From assembly GCA_003648875.1 (NCBI GenBank), contig QMQC01000082.1:1-7344 (forward strand): a stretch of DNA of 7,344 nt, written 5' to 3'. The translations under genes were made by a program, and so were the position numbers. Positions within the stretch are counted from its first letter, which is position 1. Each line of letters starts with the position of its first letter. Source of the stretch: Actinomycetota bacterium. GTDB lineage: Bacteria > Actinomycetota > Acidimicrobiia > Spongiisociales > UBA5794. A model generated the notes under the pieces. It ran no database searches, was not told the origin of the DNA, and worked only from the letters and a program-made list of their open reading frames with translations. Shown piece after piece: positions 1-5,021 of the stretch.

Positions 1-527
1 AGAAGGACCTCAAGTGGGATCGCAGGGCCCTTGCATCGGCTGAGATCGGTGTCGTCTTCACAGGGCTGGCCATTGCACTCGGCATGACCTGGGGGACGCC
101 GACCTGGGGAGCGGGGGGGACCTGCGATTGCGGCTTGACCCTCACAGCGATCATGTTCTTCGTATACCTCGGATACTTGGCACTTCGGCGCACGACGGAC
201 GCGCTGGACGTGCGAGCCAAGAGAGCGGCCATCCTTGGCGTGATTGCTGCAGTTCAGATACCGCTCGTCCACTTCTCGGTCGTTTGGTGGCGTGGTCTGC
301 ATCAGGCGCCATCAGTCATCAGGCCTGAGGGACCGGAGATGGACACCGCGATCGTGCTCACCCTCTTGTTCGCCGTTGCGAACTTCACGGCGATGTACGT
401 CGCGATGATGTTCAAACGAATCGAGCTCGCCCGTCTCGTCGACGCAGTCCTTGTTGCCGAGCAGACCAGCTCAGGACCTGTCGCAGGCGAGGCGGTCACC
501 GCGCCCGATCTCGCCGGAGGTGCCTGA
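1..527 (+). CDS. ccmC: Cytochrome c maturation protein CcmC, 5' truncated
   Basis: Inner-membrane heme-handling protein of System I that presents heme to CcmE together with CcmD and the CcmAB ATPase. The frame is open from base 3, giving 174 residues. The family is about 240 long, so the N-terminus with the first conserved histidine lies outside the window; the ATG at 84 is internal. Visible family features are WGTPTWG (codons 90-110), the segment VYLGYLALR, the second conserved histidine in HFSVVWW (His codon 270-272), the WWRGLHQ motif (285-305) and a last membrane helix at about 342-416. The centre of the WWD heme-binding motif is abnormal: where the family has WGTWWxWDARLT, codons 105-140 read WGAGGTCDCGLT, losing three Trp and the Arg. 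The frame continues normally afterwards. Family assignment is firm. Whether the protein works, or the sequence is locally wrong, cannot be settled here. Confidence 0.9.
   Translation, partial: KDLKWDRRALASAEIGVVFTGLAIALGMTWGTPTWGAGGTCDCGLTLTAIMFFVYLGYLALRRTTDALDVRAKRAAILGVIAAVQIPLVHFSVVWWRGLHQAPSVIRPEGPEMDTAIVLTLLFAVANFTAMYVAMMFKRIELARLVDAVLVAEQTSSGPVAGEAVTAPDLAGGA
516..520 (+). promoter_or_regulatory. Ribosome binding site of ccmD
   Basis: GGAGG lies inside the last codons of ccmC, six bases before the ATG at 527. It fixes the start of the very short ccmD gene. Confidence 0.7.
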
Positions 528-679
528 TGCAGTATGCACAGCACGTCATGACATACGCAGAACAATGGAACTGGGTCGCCCTCGCATACGGAGTGGCCTA
601 TTTCGTTCTTATCGCGTACGCGGGATCGATCGCGCTACGCATCAACAGGGCGAGTAGGAAGCTCGGTGATACGTCGTGA
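527..679 (+). CDS. ccmD: Heme exporter protein CcmD
   Basis: A 50-residue single-helix membrane protein. In System I, CcmD stabilises the CcmABC-CcmE complex and is needed for release of heme-loaded CcmE from CcmC. The protein begins MQYAQHVMTYAEQWNWVALA. Its helix is about residues 17-37 (from WVALAYG to about SIAL), followed by a basic tail RINRASRK, which gives the periplasm-out, cytoplasm-in topology typical of CcmD. The aromatic stretch before AYG matches the family's weak W..AYG signature. The start is supported by GGAGG six bases upstream and by a TGATG junction in which the ATG shares one base with the ccmC stop. Position between ccmC and ccmE is the usual ccmD slot. Sequence similarity alone is weak for so short a family, so the call rests on length, topology and context together. 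Confidence 0.85.
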   Translation: MQYAQHVMTYAEQWNWVALAYGVAYFVLIAYAGSIALRINRASRKLGDTS

Positions 680-1086
680 GGCGCTACGGCAAGTTCGTCG
701 TTCCGGCCGTCGTGATCATCGGCATCCTCGTTGTGCTCATGGCGAATCTGAGTTCCTCGCTCGTCTACTACAACACCCCCGCGGAGGTCCAGGCCCGCGA
801 AGTGGACGACTCGCGGTTGAGGCTCGCCGGCAGGGTTGTGCCAGGTTCGGTCGTCGATGAGAAATCCTCTGTTGCCTTCGTTGTCGAGGACTGCGACACA
901 GCCGTTGCCGTAGTTCATACGGGCGTGCCGCCCCAGCTGTTCGCCGAAGGCATCGGTGTCGTGCTCGAAGGCACATGGGATGGTGATGTCTTTGCGTCGG
1001 ACACCTTGCTTGTCAAGCACGACGAGCAGTACAGGGCTGATGCCGAGGACTACGACGAAGACTTGCATTCCTGCTCAGAGGCGTGA
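676..1086 (+). CDS. ccmE: Cytochrome c-type biogenesis heme chaperone CcmE
   Basis: Membrane-anchored periplasmic heme chaperone that binds heme covalently and carries it from CcmC to CcmF. It has 136 residues. An N-terminal anchor helix spans about residues 8-30, followed by an OB-fold-like beta domain with family stretches LRLAGRVVPGSV (48-59) and GVPPQLFAEGIGVVLEG (83-99). The heme-attachment motif is HDEQY, His115 to Tyr119, in the context LLVKHDEQY. This is the classical HxxxY form, not the CxxxY variant known from some System I lineages. The tail after Tyr119 is short and very acidic (ADAEDYDED) and ends near Cys133; another Cys is at 73. The start is GTG at 676, overlapping the ccmD stop as GTGA. 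The only Shine-Dalgarno-like sequence, AGGAAG at 656-661, is distant, so translation probably depends on coupling to ccmD. Confidence 0.95.
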   Translation: MRRYGKFVVPAVVIIGILVVLMANLSSSLVYYNTPAEVQAREVDDSRLRLAGRVVPGSVVDEKSSVAFVVEDCDTAVAVVHTGVPPQLFAEGIGVVLEGTWDGDVFASDTLLVKHDEQYRADAEDYDEDLHSCSEA

Positions 1087-3113
1087 TCGCTCTCGCCGGG
1101 TACGTCGCCATTTTTGTTGCTCTCGGAGCAGCCGTCGGCATCGTCTTCGTCGGAATCCGGACGACGCGCCGAGGTGACAAGCAAGCATTGAAGCTTCCGG
1201 TTCTCATCTTCCTCGGCGCATCGATTGCGTCATTCGTTCTTCTCGAGTTGGCGATTCTCAGCCACGACTTCTCGATCGCATATGTTGCGAACAACACCTC
1301 GACGACGACGCCGCTCATCTTCCTCTTCGCTGCGGGGTGGGCCGCCCTGGAGGGATCCATCGTGTTGTGGGGGCTTCTCCTGGCGGTGTTCACGTACCTC
1401 GTGTGGCGAGGGCTCGACGCCTCCGATGGCCTTGGCGTTCTTGCTCTTGGTGTGATGGGTGTCGTGTCGATCTTCTGGTTCGGGCTCATGGCAACGGCAG
1501 CGAATCCCTTTGCGGTCTGCACACAGGTTGCGAACGGGTTCTGTGCTGATTCGTCGTGGTGGCCACTTGTATCGACAGCCGCACCGATCGAAGGTGTCGG
1601 GCCTAACCCTCTGCTCCAGAACCACATCCTGATGGCGATCCATCCTCCGATGCTTTATGTCGGATTCGTCGGATTCACGGTTCCGTTCTCTTTCGCCATT
1701 GCCGCGTTGTGGAGAAAGGACAGCGGACGTGCGTGGCTCGATCGCACACATCGCTGGTCGCTCGTCTCGTGGGCCTTCCTGGCCTTTGGCATCCTCCTCG
1801 GCGGATGGTGGTCATACGAAGTGCTCGGGTGGGGTGGCTATTGGGCGTGGGATCCGGTTGAGAATGCTGCACTTCTGCCATGGCTCGCAGCGACAGCGTT
1901 CATCCATTCCGCCGTTGTGCAACGCAAGCGAGGGATGTTGCAGGCATGGAACTTCATCCTGGTCATCACGACGTTCGCCCTGACCATTCTCGGCACGTTC
2001 CTCACCCGATCCGGCGTCATTGCGTCCGTTCATGCCTTCAGCCAGTCAACTGTTGGACCGTTGCTGCTGGCGTTCCTCGTCCTCATCGTGATCGGCTCTC
2101 TGGCGCTCTTCGCTGTTCGGGCTCCTGACATCGCGCAGGCGCCGAGACTCGACTCTTTGTCATCACGCGAGGGATACATCCTTGCCAACAACCTGATTCT
2201 GACCGTCTTCGCCTTCACCGTGCTGTTCGGAACGATGTATCCGCTGATCGTGCAAGCGTTTTCCGGTGACGAGGTCGCCGTTGGCAGACCGTTCTTCGAT
2301 CGCGCTGCCGTCCCACTGGCTCTCCTGCTCCTGCTTGTCATGGGTGTCGGATCGATCTCGCCGTGGCGGGTCGCCTCAGCCGAGGTGCTCTGGAGGCGCC
2401 TCCGGGGGGCAATCGCGTCCGGACTCGTTGGAGGTGCCCTTGCGGTTGTGGTCGGTGTCGACTCGATATCGGTTGTCATCACCATTGCGCTCAGCGTGTT
2501 CGTGATCACCGCGATCACGCTGCGATTCCTCGACCTCGCTCGGAAGCGTCCGGAGAGCCTCCCCGCGGCATCTGGCAAGGTGTTCAGCAATGACCTCGGA
2601 TACTGGGGCGGTCAGGTGGCACACGTCGGGTTGGTGCTCGTCGCGATCGCCCTGGCAACGACATCCGGCCTCGCTGTCCGCGACACCGTTGCTTTGTCTC
2701 GCGGCGATACCGCTGTTGTCGATGGCTACTGCATCGAGTATCTCGAGTCGTTTGTCCGCACCGAGCCTCATCGGGTCGTGCAGGGTGTCAGGATCGCGGT
2801 GATGGACGAGTCCTGCTCAACGACGAAATCTGAACTCCAGCCCAGGATCAACACCTATGAGGGATCGTCCCAACCGATCGGCACGCCAGACGTCTGGACC
2901 GGGTGGGTTGACGATGTCTATGTGGGTATCGCCGGTGGAAACGCGGAGCGTATCGAGCTCAACGTCTTCGTGTTCCCCTTTCAGTGGCTGCTGTGGGTCG
3001 GTGGCTTCGTGATGGTTGCGGGAGGAGTCATCGCCCTCGGGCGGAAGCCCCTGAGGCGCCGTGGATCGTTGGATGATGTGGAAGAACGGGAATCAGGGAA
3101 GGCCGATGTCTGA
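1083..3113 (+). CDS. ccmF: Cytochrome c heme lyase subunit CcmF
   Basis: Large polytopic membrane protein (676 residues, normal for the family) that takes heme from CcmE and, with CcmH and CcmI, attaches it to CXXCH motifs of apocytochromes. The WWD heme-binding domain is intact at residues 240-261: GGWWSYEVLGWGG, then YWAWDPVEN. The four histidines known as heme ligands in the family all have counterparts: His187 in HPPMLY, His275 in FIHS, His317 in SVHAF and His514 in VAHVG. The C-terminal part has a periplasmic loop (about 535-631), a last helix (about 632-653) and a basic/acidic cytoplasmic tail. Only four cysteines occur, Cys146/Cys154 and Cys550/Cys578, all in predicted extracytoplasmic loops. 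The start is GTG at 1083, overlapping the ccmE stop as GTGA with no good separate ribosome site, which implies coupled translation. Identification is very secure. Confidence 0.98.
   Translation: MIALAGYVAIFVALGAAVGIVFVGIRTTRRGDKQALKLPVLIFLGASIASFVLLELAILSHDFSIAYVANNTSTTTPLIFLFAAGWAALEGSIVLWGLLLAVFTYLVWRGLDASDGLGVLALGVMGVVSIFWFGLMATAANPFAVCTQVANGFCADSSWWPLVSTAAPIEGVGPNPLLQNHILMAIHPPMLYVGFVGFTVPFSFAIAALWRKDSGRAWLDRTHRWSLVSWAFLAFGILLGGWWSYEVLGWGGYWAWDPVENAALLPWLAATAFIHSAVVQRKRGMLQAWNFILVITTFALTILGTFLTRSGVIASVHAFSQSTVGPLLLAFLVLIVIGSLALFAVRAPDIAQAPRLDSLSSREGYILANNLILTVFAFTVLFGTMYPLIVQAFSGDEVAVGRPFFDRAAVPLALLLLLVMGVGSISPWRVASAEVLWRRLRGAIASGLVGGALAVVVGVDSISVVITIALSVFVITAITLRFLDLARKRPESLPAASGKVFSNDLGYWGGQVAHVGLVLVAIALATTSGLAVRDTVALSRGDTAVVDGYCIEYLESFVRTEPHRVVQGVRIAVMDESCSTTKSELQPRINTYEGSSQPIGTPDVWTGWVDDVYVGIAGGNAERIELNVFVFPFQWLLWVGGFVMVAGGVIALGRKPLRRRGSLDDVEERESGKADV
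3095..3102 (+). promoter_or_regulatory. Ribosome binding site deciding the ccmH start
   Basis: AGGGAAGG sits three bases before ATG 3106, or six if AGGGA is the paired core. The same frame has earlier GTG 3061 and ATG 3073/3076 codons, but these would add a charged, non-signal-like leader lying within ccmF. The 3106 start puts a clean membrane anchor directly at the N-terminus. Confidence 0.6.
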
Positions 3114-3519
3114 AAAGGTCAAGAATGTCATCGTGGTAGCGGTGTCCGTCATCGCGCTCGGCGTCATCGCGTTCGGATTCTCAGCCGAGCCAGCATCAGC
3201 GCCCACAGCCGAAGACCGGGTCGCGACGCTTTCCGCATCCATCCGTTGTCCCTTCTGCAGCGGTGAATCGCTTGCAGATTCACAGGCCAGCGTTGCAGCG
3301 GACTACAGAGCGCTCATCGCTGAACGCGTCGAGGCGGGGGCAACGGACACGGAGATCATCGAGGAGTTTGCGGCGAATTTCGGTGACTCGTTCATTCTCG
3401 ATACCTCCACTTCGGTGTGGTCCTTCGCACTCTGGGTCGTGCCGATTGCGGCCCTCGTGCTTGGCGGTGCTGTCTTGGTGCTCATGAAACGAAGCGCCTC
3501 GCGCAGGGAAGCCACATGA
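3106..3519 (+). CDS. ccmH: Cytochrome c-type biogenesis protein CcmH (Ccl2/CycL type)
   Basis: Periplasm-facing thiol-disulfide protein that reduces the CXXCH cysteines of apocytochrome c before heme ligation, working with CcmG and CcmF. It has 137 residues. An N-terminal signal anchor covers about residues 7-26 (NVIVVAVSVIALGVIAFGF). The family signature RCPFCSGESLADSQ follows, with catalytic cysteines Cys48 and Cys51 in the required RCxxC arrangement, then a helical bundle ending around EIIEEFAANFGDSFIL. A second helix (about 107-127) precedes a short basic tail, KRSASRREAT. The common residue between the cysteines is Val; here it is Phe. This is the short, single-domain CcmH, separate from CcmI, unlike the fused enterobacterial CcmH. 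It overlaps ccmF by eight bases and ccmI by four (ATGA). Confidence 0.95.
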   Translation: MSEKVKNVIVVAVSVIALGVIAFGFSAEPASAPTAEDRVATLSASIRCPFCSGESLADSQASVAADYRALIAERVEAGATDTEIIEEFAANFGDSFILDTSTSVWSFALWVVPIAALVLGGAVLVLMKRSASRREAT

Positions 3520-4307
3520 TGGCCGACCGGTACCAGGAGCAGATCGAACTCATCAACGAGGAACTCGAGGATCTCGACCGTCAGGTCGAAGCAGGGGACA
3601 TCGACGAGGCTACTGCCGATGGTCTGAGGGCGAGATATGTTGCCGAGCTCGATCGTTTGACGCTTGACCGCCCGTACCGGGCTCGCGGGCTCGCAGTCCC
3701 CCCTGGCTCGAAAGCTCGCCTGTCCCCCCTGAAGGGAGGACGCGTCAGCGGTCGTGCTCTGGCCGGGACGGCGATCGTGGCCGTTGCCATGGCCGTGATC
3801 GGAGTGTTCGCAGTCAACTCCCTCACAGGGCCCTCCACGGCTGGCGCAGAGGGCGTCGTCGGCGATGTCATCACAGGGGAGGGAGCACTCGACCTTTCCT
3901 CGATCTCCAACGAGGAGATGGAGGTTGTTGTTGCCGAGAATCCTGGCGTGGTGGGGATGCGTCTTGCCCTGGCCCGCAGGTATTTCGAATCCGGTGACTT
4001 CGACAGGGCGCTCGATCACTACATGGTCGTCCTCGAGAACGACAAGCATCCGGAGGCGCTCGCCAACGTTGGCTGGATGACATACATCTCCGGGAGACCA
4101 GATGTGGCACTTGGCTACGTCGACGCAGCGCTACAGCGCCAACCAGGATCGATCACCGCAACTTGGTTCCTTGGCAACATCCAGTTCACCCTTGGGAATT
4201 TCGACGAGGCCAGAGAAGCGCTCACGACGATCGTCGATGCCGATGGCGTGCCCGATGACGTGAAGCAGTCGGCCAGGTCCCTGCTCATCCGAATGGAGGG
4301 GGGATGA
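3516..4307 (+). CDS. ccmI: CcmI-like TPR protein, apocytochrome c chaperone
   Basis: Likely the CcmI component, which binds the C-terminal part of apocytochrome c and presents it to CcmF/CcmH. It has 263 residues from ATG 3516; ATG 3519 is an alternative, and AGGGAAG at 3505-3511 suits either. Residues 5-50 (RYQEQIELINEELEDLDRQV onward) are charged and helical and match the cytoplasmic leucine-zipper-like loop of CcmI. A basic stretch follows, then one membrane helix at about 80-101, a low-complexity linker, and about three TPR-like repeats at 146-175, 180-210 and 214-243, with phrases such as YFESGDFDRALDHY and LGNFDEAREAL. The first membrane helix usual in CcmI is absent. The frame extends upstream to GTG 3417, but that leader is Arg/Cys-rich, not membrane-like, and lies inside ccmH. 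Position after ccmH supports the call; TPR similarity alone would be non-specific. Confidence 0.82.
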   Translation: MMADRYQEQIELINEELEDLDRQVEAGDIDEATADGLRARYVAELDRLTLDRPYRARGLAVPPGSKARLSPLKGGRVSGRALAGTAIVAVAMAVIGVFAVNSLTGPSTAGAEGVVGDVITGEGALDLSSISNEEMEVVVAENPGVVGMRLALARRYFESGDFDRALDHYMVVLENDKHPEALANVGWMTYISGRPDVALGYVDAALQRQPGSITATWFLGNIQFTLGNFDEAREALTTIVDADGVPDDVKQSARSLLIRMEGG

Positions 4308-4909
4308 CCGAGACGCCACGGACAGACCGTGGGTCGCGAATGGTTTGGGTCGCCATTGCCGCGGGTCTCGCGTTCGTGATCCTTGCTGTGATCTTTGCGG
4401 GGAGGTTCGGGACCGATCCAGGGATCTCTTCATCACCCCTCATGGGCAAGCAGGCTCCCAACTCTGACCTCCGCCTGATGGATGGCTCAGGCAGTGTGAC
4501 GATCGACGACTTCGGTGGCGACATCCTTGTCGTGAACTACTGGGCGTCGTGGTGTCTCGGGTGTCGCACCGAGCACCCTGCGCTGCTCCAGGGAGCCGAT
4601 GCCTACTCGGAATTCGGGGTGACGTTCATCGCCATCAACTATCAGGACAGCCCGGACAACGCAGCGGCCTTCCTCGACGAGCTCGGTCGGAGTCCCGCCA
4701 CCGTGTACACCGTGGATGATGCCTCGAGGACGGCGTTCCAATGGGGGGTTATCGGTCTGCCTGAGACCTTCTTCGTCGATCGCGATGGAATCGTCGTCGG
4801 CAAGGTGTCAGGACCCGTGACCTATGGGTTGCTGTCCCAGACGATCGAACTGATCATCCTTGGTGAGGCGATCGGTGACATCAAGACAGGCGAGGTGGAG
4901 AACAGGTAA
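4304..4909 (+). CDS. ccmG: Thiol:disulfide interchange protein CcmG/DsbE (TlpA-like)
   Basis: Membrane-tethered thioredoxin-fold protein (201 residues) that passes electrons, normally received from CcdA or DsbD, to CcmH or directly to apocytochrome thiols. An anchor helix spans about residues 14-34. The peroxiredoxin/TlpA-type domain then begins at LMGKQAPNSDL (46-56). The active site is WASWCLGCRTEHP, with Cys84 and Cys87 and the conserved acidic residue Glu90. The cis-proline loop is GLPETFFVD with Pro153, matching the GVPETF loop typical of CcmG. Leu-Gly between the cysteines is less common than Pro-containing pairs and could shift its redox potential (inference). ATG 4304 overlaps the ccmI stop as ATGA, with GGAGG at 4295-4299 four bases upstream. 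It is the last gene of the block, and a terminator-like hairpin follows 22 bases after the stop. A generic TlpA/ResA-type role is the alternative, but context favours CcmG. Confidence 0.93.
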   Translation: MTETPRTDRGSRMVWVAIAAGLAFVILAVIFAGRFGTDPGISSSPLMGKQAPNSDLRLMDGSGSVTIDDFGGDILVVNYWASWCLGCRTEHPALLQGADAYSEFGVTFIAINYQDSPDNAAAFLDELGRSPATVYTVDDASRTAFQWGVIGLPETFFVDRDGIVVGKVSGPVTYGLLSQTIELIILGEAIGDIKTGEVENR

Positions 4910-4931
4910 GGGTCGGTCGCTTCGCTTCCTT

Positions 4932-4959
4932 CCGAAGTCGGACTTCGGACTTCGGTTTT
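4932..4959 (+). terminator. Probable intrinsic terminator of the ccm operon
   Basis: CCGAAGTC (4932-4939) pairs with GACTTCGG (4948-4955) to give an eight base-pair stem with an eight-base loop, followed directly by TTTT (4956-4959) and then C. The T run is short, so termination may be partial. A competing shorter hairpin exists because the right arm is duplicated: TCCGAAG (4931-4937) with CTTCGGA (4943-4949). It lies 22 bases beyond the ccmG stop and before the next gene, where a terminator is expected. Confidence 0.6.
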
Positions 4960-4977
4960 CGGATCGCGTCCTCCCCG

Positions 4978-4990
4978 TATTCTGTATTCT
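4978..4990 (+). promoter_or_regulatory. Possible -10 region for the aminopeptidase gene
   Basis: Two copies of TATTCT, at 4978-4983 and 4985-4990, each fit the TAnnnT pattern of a sigma-70-type -10 element and lie about 30-45 bases before the TTG start. No convincing -35 hexamer is present at the usual distance, so the call is weak. It is offered because the gene follows a terminator and needs a promoter. Confidence 0.3.
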
Positions 4991-5011
4991 TCCGTCTGTT
5001 GCCCCACTTCT

Positions 5012-5017
5012 GGAGGA
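5012..5017 (+). promoter_or_regulatory. Ribosome binding site of the aminopeptidase gene
   Basis: GGAGGA ends four bases before TTG 5022 (five if GGAGG is taken as the core). It decides the start: no in-frame ATG or GTG lies nearby, and the N-terminal family motif begins six codons after the TTG. Confidence 0.7.
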
Positions 5018-5021
5018 TCCC

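Noticed and set aside
126..328. Frameshift splitting ccmC into two pieces
   Set aside because: The frame of the N-terminal part continues to the stop at 525-527 with the conserved His and WWRGLHQ motifs in place. Any indels must compensate each other, so there is no net shift.
1013..1627. 204-codon open frame on the minus strand over ccmE and ccmF
   Set aside because: It is antisense to conserved CcmF sequence, and its Arg/Ser/Thr/Pro-rich composition is typical of a shadow frame.
3417..3515. Upstream GTG start for ccmI
   Set aside because: The added 33 residues are Arg/Cys-rich, non-membrane, and fully inside ccmH. ATG 3516 has a ribosome site and the usual ATGA overlap.
3303..4049. 248-codon open frame on the minus strand across ccmH and ccmI
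   Set aside because: It is antisense to two genes with clear family motifs and overlapping starts, has no family resemblance, and its upstream region is coding sequence.
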